Shown here piece after piece: positions 33,460 to 45,165 of a stretch of DNA of 64,000 nucleotides. This DNA is from Polytrichum commune (Eukaryota; Streptophyta; Polytrichopsida; Polytrichales; Polytrichaceae), in NCBI GenBank assembly GCA_950295325.1, contig OX485803.1, positions 22,568,001 to 22,632,000 of the forward strand. The letters run 5' to 3'. The translations under genes were made by a program, and so were the position numbers. The notes under the pieces were generated by a model. That model worked only from the letters and a program-made list of their open reading frames with translations. It was not told the origin of the DNA and made no database searches. Position 1 is the stretch's first letter. The number at the start of each line of letters is the position of its first letter.

Positions 33460-34256
33460 AGATTTATGGTGTTAGATTTATAGTATTTAGATTATAGTGC
33501 TAGATTAGTTAAGTTTAGCATTTGGTAGGAAGCTGGGTGTATCCACAGCTGTGATAGTAGAGAGTTGGGTGTATCCACAGCTGTGATATTAGGGAGCTGG
33601 GTGTATCCACAGCTGTGATAGTAGAGAGCTGGGTGTATCCACAGCTGTGATAGTAGAGAGCTAGGTGTATCCACAGCTGTGATATTAGGGAGCTGGGTGT
33701 ATCCACAGCTGTGATATTAGGGAGTTGGGTGTACCCGCAGCTGTAACATTAGGTGGTCGGGCTAATCAAGTTAGATTTATGGTGTTAGATTTATAGTATT
33801 TAGATTATAATGTTAGATTAGTTAAGTTTAGCATTTGGTAGGAAGTTGGGTGTATCCACAGCTGTGATAATAGAGAGTTGGGTATATCCACAGCTGTGAT
33901 ATTAGAGAGCTGGGTGTATCCACAGCTGTGATATTAGGGAGCTGGGTGTACCCGCAGCTGTGACATTAGGTGGTCGGGCTAATCAAGTTAGATTTATAGT
34001 ATTTAGATTATAGTGTTAGATTAGTTAAGTTTAGCATTTGGCAGGAAGCTGGGTGTATCCACAGTTGTGATAGTAGAGAGTTGGGTGTATCCACAGCTGT
34101 GATATTAGAGAGTTGGGTGTATCCACAGCTGTGATATTAGGGAGCTGGGTGTATCCACAGTTGTGATAGTAGAGAGTTGGGTGTATTCACAACTATGATA
34201 TTAGGGAGTTGGGTGTACCCGCAGCTGTGACATTAGGTGGTCGGGCTAATCAAGTT
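33460..34256. repeat. Minisatellite, 32 bp unit in three higher-order blocks
   Basis: Seventeen units of about 32 bp (consensus half AGCTGGGTGTATCCACAG, then CTGTGATATTAGGG). Each unit centres on the perfect palindrome CACAGCTGTG, which contains the E-box CAGCTG. The units fall in three blocks of seven, four and six. Every block has the same header (TTAGATTTATAGTATTTAG ... TTTAGCATTTGGTAGGAAG) and the same terminal variant unit (TACCCGCAGCTGT.ACATTAGG then TGGTCGGGCTAATCAAG). Blocks therefore duplicated as wholes and then changed unit number. Because 32 is not a multiple of three, the frame cycles every three units, so the open frames across it are not genes. Confidence 0.93.
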
Positions 34257-34639
34257 AGGAACGACATTGACGGGTGAACTTGGGAGTGAAGGGCGAAGAA
34301 TTGCGGAAGAGGATGTATCGCTAAGTGATGAGAGTGATGAGTGTTTTTTAACACTTGGGTACTCATCACATGGAGTCAACAAGTCACGGCTTCAGTAAGG
34401 TGACGAGCACTAGTGAAGAATCAACGGCCAGAACTAAGGTTTCAAGATGGAAGTCCTTAAGAGCATGTGTAGCTAAGGCTGTGGGATGGACCCTTGAGGC
34501 GGCCAATGCTATACCCACTCAAAAAAATTGCATTAATAAAACATCATGACTTAAGAGAAGTTGGGGGTTCATTGAGATGGGACTTATATCTCATGTTGCT
34601 ACTTTTGGTGTGACACATGTGAGTCTCAAAACCATCACC

Positions 34640-34980
34640 CGGACTAGGACGCTTAAGGGTGGTGGGTTTGGCCTCACATGTTCCCAGCGCCTTCCAACGT
34701 CCCCCAGCTGCTCCAGCTGCAATGCTACACCCCCTCAATGTGCAGCCTCACTGAGCCTCAAGGGCCCCCGCAACCGCTGTGGTGAGCCCCAGTTCTACCT
34801 CCGAGGCCCCCGAGAAAACCAGCAAGGCTCCGCCCTGTTCTACCAGTCCAGGTTCTGCAAACATTAAAGAGAGAGTGCCGAAGTCGGCACCGCAACCGTT
34901 TGAGGCCTCTGGGTCTAGCGAGAATCCAGCTTCCTGATCCGAGTTTGAGTCCGACCCCCCTTCCCTGAACTAACAACCCA
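34640..34980 (+). pseudogene. GC-rich Pro/Ser coding-like fragment
   Basis: One frame reads PPAAPAAMLHPLNV, then SRAPATAVVSPSSTSEAPEK and SANIKERVPKSAPQPFEAS, interrupted by two stops. Composition and codon-like periodicity differ from the AT-rich surroundings, so it may be a captured gene fragment inside the inverted-repeat element. No family recognised. Confidence 0.3.
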
Positions 34981-35264
34981 CAGGCCTAAAACGAACAATA
35001 AAACATGGCCTAAGCCATAACTCAAAACTTAAATCTTAAGTCCCTGTAAATCTAAACTTCCCTTACCTATAACCAACCCCCAATTCAACACCCTTAACCT
35101 AAAGTCCGACATAATTCCTAACCCAGTCTCCAACTCAACTACGAATCTAAACAGTAAAGTCTCACTATTCTTATCTTTTTGAATATTTGATGTGAATCAA
35201 AAGCCTACTGTTGTGATGATTTTACGATTAAGAACACATGTGGGCACACTATTGGGCTCACACC

Positions 35265-35440
35265 AATGATGATAACGTGATGCGTGCGAGCGTGTGGTTT
35301 GAATTCTTTGGTGGATGGATTGTTTTCATGTCAAAACCCATGATCTATGAGAGGGAAATGTGACAACAAGGAGGGAGATTTAAACTGAGCACATCCCTAA
35401 GGTTTCAAGATATAAGAGAGGGAGTGACATTACGGAGGTT
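35265..35440. repeat. Dispersed repeat fragment, family of 44895-45165
   Basis: Shares GTGGTTTGAATT / GAGGTTTGAATT, CCCATGAT..ATGAGA..GAAAT, AACAAGG.GGGAGATTTA and GAGCACAT with 45010-45140. It begins right at the edge of the element 32840-35261, so that element inserted into or beside a copy. Confidence 0.75.
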
Positions 35441-35574
35441 AGGGTGAACTCCTATTATTGTGGTCCACCATGATTTTCTAGAGTCCTCGCTAATTCCCAA
35501 TTTGAGAATTAGCGTGGGTTGCATGAAGTTTCAGCCCATCCATCCATCCAACAAAAAACTAAAACCCTTGTAGA

Positions 35575-36085
35575 CTTTTGGCCGGTTCGTCTTGAATTTA
35601 ATAGACTGATTTGGAATTCTTGAAGTTAATGTTGGTGTCAGAATAATAATAATAAAATGACCTTCAAGATTCATACTATTTAAGGCTTCTATGTTGGATG
35701 AAAGAGAGGTATGTTCATATGTGATAATTTTCTCACACCGTAAAACATGGCAAGAGGGTTTTGTTGCATACAAGCGTATCTCCTATCTAGATAACATAAT
35801 ACTCGATCCCCTATAGGTTTCTAGTCGACTCGTCTCAAATGAGTTGGACTAGACTAATTTGGAGTCTTTGAAGTTCATTTGGGTGTCAACTAATAATAAT
35901 AACCTTCATGATGTATGACTAGACTAATTTGATCCCTTATAGGTTTGTGGTCGATTCATCTCAAAGGATTTGGACTAGACTAATTTGAACGCCTTGAAGT
36001 CAAATTCAATGTCATAATAAGTGGTATTAATAACCTCCATGATACATACTATGTAAGGGTTTTATGTCGGATGAATCAGAGGTAT
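35575..36085. repeat. Imperfect local repeat, three arms
   Basis: Three arms (about 35575-35720, 35810-35920, 35930-36085) share GACTAATTTG.A..C.TTGAAGT, GTGTCA..AATAATAATAA and ACCTTCA.GAT.CATACTAT; arms one and three continue into ATGT.GGATGAA..AGAGGTATG. Non-coding. Confidence 0.65.
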
Positions 36086-36299
36086 GTGTTTGTATGGGGT
36101 CATTCTCTCTTCCCATAAAACACAAGGACTTTCTAAGACAAATGCACTTATATCATAGAGTGATTTATGGTGGAGTGATTTTTGATCTATTGAAGTCTTT
36201 TGATTTTGATCATGGCATTAGAACATTCAAGTATAATGTTCAGTTATATTGCAGCTTGACCATTCCTCATGTACGTAGTTGTCATAAGGGCGCAAGTTG

Positions 36300-37480
36300 A
36301 ATCTTGGCAATAGCAAATCTTGATCAAGACCTAGAACAAGTCTACCACACTTATGTAGAAGATGTTAGTTTGTTAGCAAACAAATTCATTTTAAAGTCTT
36401 GGAAACCAAAAGGCTTATGGAACTAAAAGTACATCAAGATGATGTCAAAAAGGCAAGATCCCTAGTTCAATAGTCTCTATGAGATAGAGGCTAACATCAA
36501 TTGATGGTCCAATTGGAAGAGTGCTACATGCCTAGTGTACTACATTCTCAAATAGAGGCAAATTACTAATGAAATAGAGGCAAGTGAACTCTTCCTAATG
36601 TTCCAATTGGTGTACTCACCTCTCTTTAGGGGCAATGCAATTATGTGAAGTGGCATGGACGCCATACTTCTAAGCACAAGAAGCCTTACGCACACAGAGT
36701 TGGTCATGGCTTCATGTACCACTACTATTACTTAATTCCGTACTACTTTGAGGTGTATGCTAGGTTACACTACTGGTCAACAATTTCATCATTCTTAACA
36801 TTACTCCGCATATAACTCTTGTTATGTGGGCCCTCTCAACATAATAATGAGATGCTCGAAAAGTTGCACAGGGAAACTCAGATTCAGATTGGACTCCCAA
36901 CATCTCGTTGTCATATTATGAGGGCCCACATCGTTGAGTAATGTTATGTTAGTGTGAATGCATTACACTTGGTGTTCAAGTCCGTTTATTAATATCTTGC
37001 CATGAGTATGTTGAATAGTGTTATGATGTGTACGCCTATCTTACACAAAGGTCTGACTAAAAGTGTACACAAATGACACTTGGCATTAGTATGCTTCAGA
37101 TGTTTTCTTCTTGCATACTAAGATACAATCACATGACACTTGCCATTAGTGTGCTCAATGATATCTTCCCCTTGAACGCAAAACTATCATGTCAAGTATC
37201 CAATGTGGTACAAAAAATATTATGATGTAGATAGTTCTTCACTTTAAAATTCTACTTTTTTAACGAAGGGTATCATGTTGACAATTAGCAGAAGTGACTT
37301 TGAAACCTCAGCCCATCTAGTTTAGAGTGTTCGCCAATAGTGTGTGACACTAAATACCATAGACAATGTACTCATATTTACCACCGCCTTCCTTGTGACG
37401 TTTGTAGTGGCACAGAGATGTAACTCAGGTTGGAGTGAAAAGAGCTTATGCATAAAATATGTCACAAACGCAAAATTGAG
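36300..37480. other. No gene seen
   Basis: AT-rich. Contains a tandem echo around 37020-37150 (TGACACTTG.CATTAGT twice) and one end of the small element family near 37345 (GTGTGACACTAAATACCAT). Confidence 0.5.
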
Positions 37481-37483
37481 GGC

Positions 37484-38010
37484 TGGCCCACATGCAGTCC
37501 CAAGTCCCCAGTCCCAGGATCAAGGAAACTCTCGACTTTTTAGCCTTCAACCTCAGTCCCAGGATCAAGGAAACTCTCGACTTTTCAGCTTTCAACCTCA
37601 GCAAACAAACCATTAAAATATGTTCGATTCCCAGCTCTGAAATCTTCTACTTGGCGGAAAAGGTAGTCGTGGTGGAAAGCCTCCTGCTGTGTTTTGGTGT
37701 TGGCCTGTCGGCCTTCTGTCTTAAAAAAAACCATTAAAATATGTTTCACATGCATTGCAGTAATATCTTGATTCTTTTATAAAAAATATTCTCGAGACGT
37801 GTGTTGAGGATTGGGTCTAGCTTTCTGCTCAACCCAACAAGTTCCAAACCTCACCTCCAAAAAGTGTTGCCATGTAGGCATCCATGTCATACTTGAAACT
37901 CAGGATGAGGGAACCCGTGTGACATGATAAGTTCCAACTTCCATGCTCTCAACAGTTGAGATTGCATGGATTGACCTCAAGTGACTTGGGGCTCCATATG
38001 AACCAGCTCT
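37484..38010. mobile_element. Small inverted-repeat element, 'GGGCC..TTCACA' family
   Basis: Begins CTGGCCCACATGCAGTCCC and ends in GACTTGGGGCTCCATATGAACCAGCT, with the internal CACCTCCAAAAAGTGTTGCCATGTAGGCATCC shared with 16200-16235 and 52230-52262. Near its left end a 45 bp unit (AGTCCCAGGATCAAGGAAAC...) is tandemly doubled at 37511-37600, giving a spurious repeated peptide. Confidence 0.65.
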
Positions 38011-39098
38011 CACTCTACTAGTGTTGGTATACATGTCCAAAGAGAGGAACATCAGAAGACTGACAAGTGACTTTTTGTGACTTCTGTGATCTTCCAAAGC
38101 GTCCACTGCAATTTTTTGCTGAACTTTTTCCCCTTTTAGAGAAATTCCGTTGAGAAGGTTGGAAAATCACAAACAGGCAGGAAAGTTAAACAGGCAGGGA
38201 GTACTACTGTAGTGTGAAAATGCCAAATTCAACCAAATGCAACCAAATGCATCCATGCAGACAAATCACCATAGGAAAAGCATTCATATCAATGTGTGAT
38301 TGTGTGGCTTAGGTGTGCAGGCCTTATGTGGTAACTCTTGCCCCACTCAACTTGATTGTAAACTTCTATATTGGAGTGGTATATGGCAAGCTTGTTGTGA
38401 AGAGACTCTATTGCAATGAGATTGAACTATATACGCAGAATAATACCTTCATCTTAATCTCCATCATAGTCTTCTACACTCCTATAATGCAGACAAGTAG
38501 TCACAGGTTTGGAATGCATCATCTAAGCCAAACTGCAGTCCAGTCAGACTTTGCATGCCACCAACACAAGTTTGAACTTTGGTATATTATTCCCATATCT
38601 CGTTTACATAACTCAACAGTACAGAAGAGGCGCAGGAGGAGAGATTGGGTTCTCACTTAAACAGAAGGCCACTTCAGCAGCTCCAATATCTGGTCTCAAT
38701 ATCAAAAGGAAGGTTTGAGTTCTCCTTTTTATTAAAATCCAAACAATGTGTTCAGCCTTAACAATTGACTCCAGTATGTATAAACTATATTGGCAGTGCG
38801 CTAATTTTTACATATACATAGCCACCTTGAGGCATGTCATGATTCCACAAAATTGCTACATAAGAGGTGGTGGTTCATAGATGCATAAAGGGTGACTGTC
38901 TGTCGCAGCAGAGCTTAGGATATTATCATTAAAATAGAGCTACGTGTTGAGCCCTGAACATGTCAGTGTGGAAGGATCTCCATGATAATCTGGAACTGCC
39001 ACAACTGCAGTCCACTATTGAATGAACGAAATTTTCATTGCAATAGGTCATTGGACTCTCAAGATGTTCTTTGTGGACACCACAGACGAGTTTGGTCA

Positions 39099-41881
39099 TT
39101 AGCTTCCGTAAACTCCAGTGGAATCAGCATTGTTCACTATCCATGGATGTGTGAGCACTTTCTGGAGGGGCAAGCGTTGAGAAGAGTCCTTGACAAGGAG
39201 CTGCATATATAACCAAAACACAATTAGCATTGGGTAACAACTGAACAGCGCATTCAACATGAGCCTGTGCAAGTAACTTGGACTCAAATTTTGTATTTGT
39301 AGCATCTCATTTATTGAATGCATTGAATAATAAAGAATATATGATGGTATCGTGCACCCTTGAGCAGACATACATAGGTAGCAACAGTACCTGGCATATG
39401 AGGTCTCTGGCTGATGCAGAAATAACTGGCTTTGGAGGCCACCGCAAATCAACTCGCACAATTCTGTCCATTGAAATCATCACACCCTGTTATTGGATGA
39501 TATTGAATTAACAACTTTGTTCCTTGCATCTCGAATATGAAGTTTCACTTCCTGTCAAATATGCTGTAAGGGAGTCCCAAGGGAGATTGAATGATGTTGT
39601 TGGATGTACCGTTTGTATGTGTCTGAATGCTTTTTTGCTTCAAAGGGAGGCGTACCATACAAAAACTCAAAGCAGAGAATCCCAAGGCTCCATACATCAA
39701 CACCAGCATCATGTTCCTTACCCTCCACTGCAACATGGGATGTCATCCAAGAATCAGCTACAAGAATTAGGGCACAAACTCAAATGAATACATGATTTTA
39801 GTTCCCTAGAGTAGATTGCATTTATTACCTGATTTAGAGAAAGAAACAACATCCCACATACGCAGCACAATTGGTTTGACTAAAGAGCTGGCTTGCTAAG
39901 AATTATACCCATTTCAGGGGGGAGATAGTCCAAAGTCCCGCAAAGTGTCCGTCGCCTGTTGCAGGTGTGCACTGACCACCCGAAGTCGGCAATCTTCAGC
40001 TCGCCCTGAAAATATTCAAAGGGTTGAAAAGAGCTACTTCATTGAACCTAAGTAAAATTCCAAATCATAGAAATACAGAACAGGAAAACCCTACATAAAA
40101 AGCAAGGTTGTCAGTACCTTCAAGCCCACAAGCAAGTTCTCTGGTTTGATATCTCTGTGGATGACATGTTTCTCATGGCAGTATATCAGAGCCCGTGCAA
40201 GAGAAGCAATGTACTGCACAAAAAGTAGGCATGCAACTGTAATTCAGCAATTTGTCCTCAAATGGCTCCCAATAGTTCACAAATGACTCACAACTGTTCA
40301 CAAACGAAATAGCAGTCCAAATTATCTCCACCTTTATTAGAAATTACAAAAGACATAACTTCAGTTCTTATTTTTCAGCATCTCGGAGATCTGCTACCCC
40401 TATAGTCAAGGGTAAAAGGACTTACAGTGGCAGCTCTCTTTTCACTGAAAACCCGACACCTTTGAAGCTCTTTGTACAGCTCACCTTTGGCAGCGTATTC
40501 CAGAATGAGGTACACTCTCGCCTGCGGCAATTCCCCACCCAGTGAGCTCCAATTGAAATTCCAGTGCATTTTATCCACTATGTGTCGCACAGATAAGCAA
40601 TAACACCAACTCCACATTATCTTTCATGCCGACTACATGTGGCTTTTAAGGAAATTATAGTCAGGTCCGAGCTAATTTCACACTCCGGTTGCAAATCGTG
40701 CAACCAAACCTCAAATCCGGGCCTCAATACTTCAATTCTCCATTGTGCAATTACCTGGTCATAGAAGTAGCCGTAAAGGCGAAGAATGTTGGGATGACGA
40801 AGATGGGATTGAATCTCAATCTCACGTCGCAGTTGGTGCTCGACCTGTGATTGTTGCAGTTGATTTTTGAAAAGAACCTTCAAAGCCACAACATACTTGC
40901 TCTGCCATTGCCAAACACCGAAGTCAATGCACAACCCACACGCAGAGTTGCCATCACTTACATTCTCCCACCATGATCAAGCCAGCAGTAATAATTAAAG
41001 AACCGACGGGAATACAATCAAGACCTCTCTCACTTGTGCTTAGTCTATGGAAACTCAACGCCATAGCATCCTTAAGTGATGTATTGAGTGCTCGCCCTAG
41101 ATAAGCATCTTGGATGAGATCACAGTCGGTGAGATTCTTTTTGGGCAAGTACTATGTTGAAGCTTAGTAGATGCGAGAAGGCTTTGTCCGAAGATATATA
41201 GGTACCAATGAGGTGTTGACTAATGAGAGCTTGCCACTTGGCAATTCTTGGTTTCCGTGCATATACGCGACGACCTTCATCTTGGATCTATCCTTGAAGC
41301 TAGAATAGGAAGAGAACGTCTTACACATGCTTAAGAATGCTTTGCACATCGTCAGGATCTACAGATGCACAGTGAAAAGCGATCCGCAATTTTGATGGGC
41401 AGTAGGGAATTCAGAGGCCAGATTGCTTGGCACTCCGGCATGTAATAAAGGACCTTAATTCTTGGATTTATTCTTGATGCTACAATAGAAAGAGAACGTC
41501 CTACACATGCTTGAGAATGCTATGCGCATCGACCGGAAGTAAGTATGTACAGTCAAAAACGATCCCCAATTTGGATGCAGCCAAGGGAATCCACAGGGCC
41601 AGTTTGCACTCCCATCACACCTGTTTCTCCCGAGCGAGATACACATTCCCAAACTTGCCCCTGCCCAAGGGTTTCCCGATATCGAAGTCCGCGAGTGACC
41701 ATCGCTTCTCACTATTTTTGCTATTTTCTTCTGCCGGTGCATCCGGGCCCTGAAAACACACACACAACCCAATTCAGCAGGATCGCAAAAAACTTAGCCA
41801 CACCCAAATGCAATCACACGCTCCAGAACCACTCAAATTGATATTGCAAGCAACAGCCCGCACCTTTCCATCAAGCCCCAT
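39099..41881 (-). CDS. Aurora serine/threonine kinase, plant alpha-like, paralogue A
   Basis: Mitotic kinase acting on spindle, chromosomes and cell plate. Nine exons with GT-AG introns: 41881-41864, 41749-41621, 40901-40755, 40521-40426, 40213-40118, 40005-39909, 39727-39610, 39463-39391, 39200-39099. The total is 876 bp, 291 residues, with no frame defect. Start MGLDGK. Seen: Gly loop LGRGKFGNV (34-42), catalytic Lys57, alpha-C Glu78, HRDIKPEN (149-156), DFG (169-171), activation threonine 182 in RRRTLCGT, then [20 protein letters not shown], the plant alpha-type wording. The C-terminus ends [10 protein letters not shown]. The N-terminal extension before the kinase domain is only about 26 residues and has no visible degradation box. 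Activation segment has Cys where paralogue B has Ser (VHTCN/VHTSN). The length matches plant Auroras. Confidence 0.95.
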
Positions 41882-42290
41882 CTCTCACAGAAACAACACT
41901 GGCAACTCCCGATCTTTCGGTCGGTAACGCACGGCAGCCGCAGAAATCACAATCCGCACGGCCTCACAACAAACCCACAATGTCTGTATCTCACCATCCC
42001 CTGCCTCTCTCTCTCTCCTTTGAGATTCCCCTGTTCCTTCCTCCACCAAGGGTTTGAGCTGGAGTTGACGGAATTGAAGATGCAAGGGACAGCAAACCTC
42101 GCAACACTCCTGTACAGATTAATCCACCCCCTGTTCTGGAATGTAACAAGCTCGGCGGAGGTGGATCGGGGGAAAGGCAGGAAAAGGAACTGACGCGAGA
42201 GGCCGCCTAGGGTAACGCGATCGACATTGAATGTTTGACCACTGGGGTAGCAAGCGAGCAGAGAGAGAGATTGGTATTCAAATAATTTGG
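41882..42290 (-). promoter_or_regulatory. Upstream region of Aurora paralogue A
   Basis: No TATA box is visible. On the sense strand it contains CT-rich runs (complement of the GAGAGAGAGA at 42260-42269). The start codon context is TGTGAGAGATGG. Confidence 0.4.
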
Positions 42291-42293
42291 CGC

Positions 42294-42304
42294 TCTAACG
42301 GTCA
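42294..42304 (+). promoter_or_regulatory. MSA element (MYB3R site), Aurora paralogue A
   Basis: TCTAACGGTCA fits the mitosis-specific activator consensus YCYAACGGYYA at every position, 413 bp upstream of the ATG. The orientation is opposite to the gene; MSA elements work either way. Three-repeat MYB factors binding MSA drive G2/M expression in plants, which suits an Aurora kinase. The 14-base context CGCTCTAACGGTCA is identical upstream of paralogue B. Confidence 0.75.
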
Positions 42305-42402
42305 TTCCCAGTCACAGTGTCTGCCCTTCCTGCCCCTGTCATTTTTAGTTCGGTCCTTCTATACGTATTGTGGACATGTATCTCTACGTATTCCTATTGA
42401 AC

Positions 42403-42985
42403 CTCCACTTCACACTATGGCCGTCGAAGTCGAGAGGCCGTGGGATTGAGTGGCCAAACTTTGTTGAGAGCTCAAAGAAATGGGCTGAAAATACATCACC
42501 AATACAATATAAGAATTGGAGTCTTCGGGCAGGCATAGTGTGAAGCTTCCAAAGGCCAAGCCCAAAGTCCAAACCTTTGGCCATGAACTCCCACAGCCCT
42601 CTCGACTTGGACGGCCATAGTGTGAAGCCTCCAAAAGCCAAGCCCAAAGTCCAAACCCAAAGGAGCATCCCACTTTATTCCTTGCCCAAAACAACCCCTC
42701 CAATCTAACAGTCGAGATGTTGTCAATGATTGGTTTTTTTTTTGAAAAAAATGGGCAGCCTCTCGACCGTAGTTTGGGTGTCCATTCCCATCCGACTCAA
42801 ACTTCCTTCGAGAGACCGTCGCCTTCTTCAAAAAGTCATCATTCTAAATTGTGACGGCCTTTGGACTTTGGCCTTAGTGTGAAGGGTTGAGAGGCCAAAC
42901 TCTTGGTTTCTTGAAATATGATTGGTGGAATTCAACGGCCTCTCAAGCTTCAGCCATAGTGTGAAGCACCCCTTAGGTTGGGCTT
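42403..42985. mobile_element. Inverted-repeat element(s), 'CTTCACACTATGGC' ends
   Basis: The left end CACTTCACACTATGGCCG faces GCCATAGTGTGAAGCACC near 42953-42970. Inside, a unit of about 70 bp (CATAGTGTGAAGC.TCCAAA.GCCAAGCCC) occurs twice (42535 and 42609), so copies are nested or tandem. It lies immediately upstream of the MSA site of paralogue A. Confidence 0.6.
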
Positions 42986-43653
42986 CCACAGCCCAAGAGG
43001 CCCTTGGAGGACGTGGGCCGCAACTATAAAATGGTCAAATATGAATGAAACACTGAAAACTTGCGATAAAAACGTGAATTTTTACATTTAGTTAAAACAT
43101 ATGTATTGTGCACATTGTGTTGGGGTAAAACATAGGCTGCATTTTTTTATGCAATTTGCAGCTTGCGCGGTGGCATGCAACATGGATTGATCATAGTTGC
43201 ACAATAGCGGTACCCAGGTGGATGTCCGACCTCCCAAGCAATCGCATGCAACCAAAGCAGGTCATGTGCCCAGGTTTTTTGCCTTTATGAGAAGAAATCT
43301 ATGGGTGGATTTTGAAATGGGTCAAAGTTTGGCAACCAACCATAACCATGACCACATACAGTATGGTGTTAAGTAACTCGTGCCAATGAACCAATATAAA
43401 ATGTTCTTTATTCAAACCACCACACCACCTCCAAGCATGCACCAAACACTTATTGCACATGGAAGGTGTTGTGTGCAAACCAACTAACTCCTAAATAATG
43501 TGGTTCTTGTTCTTTAATTATTTTGGATAAGGTTTAAATGAAAGCTCTTGAGAGGGCAAGTAAGTTCCAAGATTATGACTATGTGTTTCAAGAACAAAGC
43601 AATAGCTTCAAGTAAGTATTGAATAACCAAGGCAAAAAGTACAAGACATGCAA

Positions 43654-43860
43654 CTACTACACCATTTATGGTATTTAGAGTTACTTACTATTTGGAGTTG
43701 GCCATTACTATTACATTTTATTGATGATGTACCAAGTAAAGATGTTAATGGTATATAGTGCCCATACAACCAATTTGACCTTTGTTGGTAAAAAAATGAG
43801 ATCCATAGTAAAACGTTATAACACAACGTAACTCCTAATAGTAAGTGTCACTTACTATTA
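43654..43860. mobile_element. Small element with CACTA-like ends, copy
   Basis: Starts CTACTACACCATTTATGG then TATTTAGAGTTACTTACTATTTGG; ends with AATAGTAAGTGTCACTTACTATT. Relatives at 51984-52186 and 61587-61807. Confidence 0.6.
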
Positions 43861-44894
43861 ATGTAATCTCATTTCAATGGTCATGATTGTCCAAGGATTT
43901 CGCACACAACCTAATAGGTCTCTACCTGTATTTTCCTAGCTTTAAGGTACCGAGGCCCTAAAGTAGCACATTCCTTTTGGTGACACCAATTTTTCATCTT
44001 TAAGCTATCAACGAGTGTAGCAGTCCCATCAAACAAGTCATTGCCAAAAGCAATTAATCATATGTGGCATTAAGTACAAAATAACACTATTTTGGCCACT
44101 CATAGTAGCATTGTAAGAAGGATGCAAAATGCTTAAGGGCTTAGGGCTTAGGGTGTGGGGCACCAACTTTGCCCGATCACAATGGCTATTGGGGATCCAT
44201 ATGCTAAACAAGGTGGTGTAAGAATTGATCCACAAAAGGGGACAACACATTCATGTAGTAAAGGATCCTCACCCGCAACAAGGTTCATTTTGTAGTGATT
44301 CTCACCTAGTAATCTAGCATTAATAAGACCCCTAGTGGAGAGTAAAAGGCTCCTTCCTTGAGACAACTTTGCACAATTTTGTAGGTTGCATATAAATTTT
44401 AAAATTTTATTTATTATGTGAACTTTGCATCGATTTGCTAAACTATGGATTTTCTTTGAAAGCTTTTCCAATCTCTTCAACTTGCTTGAAATAGATAAGA
44501 TTTCTTAAAGTGTCACTTTAAGGCCTCAATACCCCCATATTCCTAATTGCCCCTTGTTCTCGTTTGTGCAACTATCCAATTTATAAATATTTATGGGGCT
44601 CCCCACACTAATGACCTCAAATGGAACAAAGGGCACATGTTTGGCTTAAACTAAACTTTCACTAAATGTCAATTGGTATATAGGTGACTCATACAATGGA
44701 TTGTTGCAATAATATGTGTGCAAATATCTAGTAGGTATCAATGTTGGTTGTGAAGGGTGTTTGCAAGCCATGTCATTTTTCTTTAATACTTATAATTGTA
44801 CCCTTATTGATATTGTGTTGAACTTAGATAAGCGCACCAAGGCACCACCAATACATTCCACCCCCCCCCCCCTCAATATCACGCATTCGGCAAT

Positions 44895-45165
44895 CAAAGT
44901 GCATGTGATATTAAGGAGGTATGTAATGTTCACATTGATGCATGGTAATAGAGAATAAGTGTAGTGTGTGATATTATGGAATAACACAAAGTCCACATTG
45001 CAACAATGACAACATGACGCGTGTAAATGTGAGGTTTGAATTTTTGTGGATTATTTTAATATCAAAGCCCATGATACATGAGAAGGAAATATGAGAACAA
45101 GGTGGGAGATTTATATTGAGCACATTCATTCCTTAAAGTTTTGGGATATAAGACAGGGTTTGACA
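44895..45165. repeat. Dispersed repeat, longest member
   Basis: Unites the pieces found at 30745-30860 (first half) and 35265-35440 (second half), showing these are fragments of one repeat of at least 270 bp. No coding content. Confidence 0.75.

Larger units (their letters stand above)
32840..35261. mobile_element. 2.4 kb terminal-inverted-repeat element, non-autonomous
   Basis: The left end reads GTGAGCCCAAAATGGTGCCC then ACATGTGTTCTTAA; 35227-35261 is its inverted counterpart, with about 30 of 35 positions matching. No transposase is present. Inside are a TATA promoter (33203), the 32 bp repeat array (33525-34240) and a GC-rich, proline- and serine-coding-like stretch (34640-34980). No target duplication is clear. 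Superfamily undetermined; long-arm gene-carrying types such as Pack-MULEs are one option. Confidence 0.6.

Noticed and set aside
33492-33706. Open frames with repeated MDTPSSL..QLWIH peptides
   Set aside because: Produced by the 32 bp minisatellite cycling through three frames.
37619-37635. tRNA-like GTTCGATTCCC word
   Set aside because: No matching acceptor, D or anticodon arms around it.
37344-37737. Peptide repeat QDQGNSRLFS
   Set aside because: By-product of a 45 bp tandem duplication inside a small inverted-repeat element.
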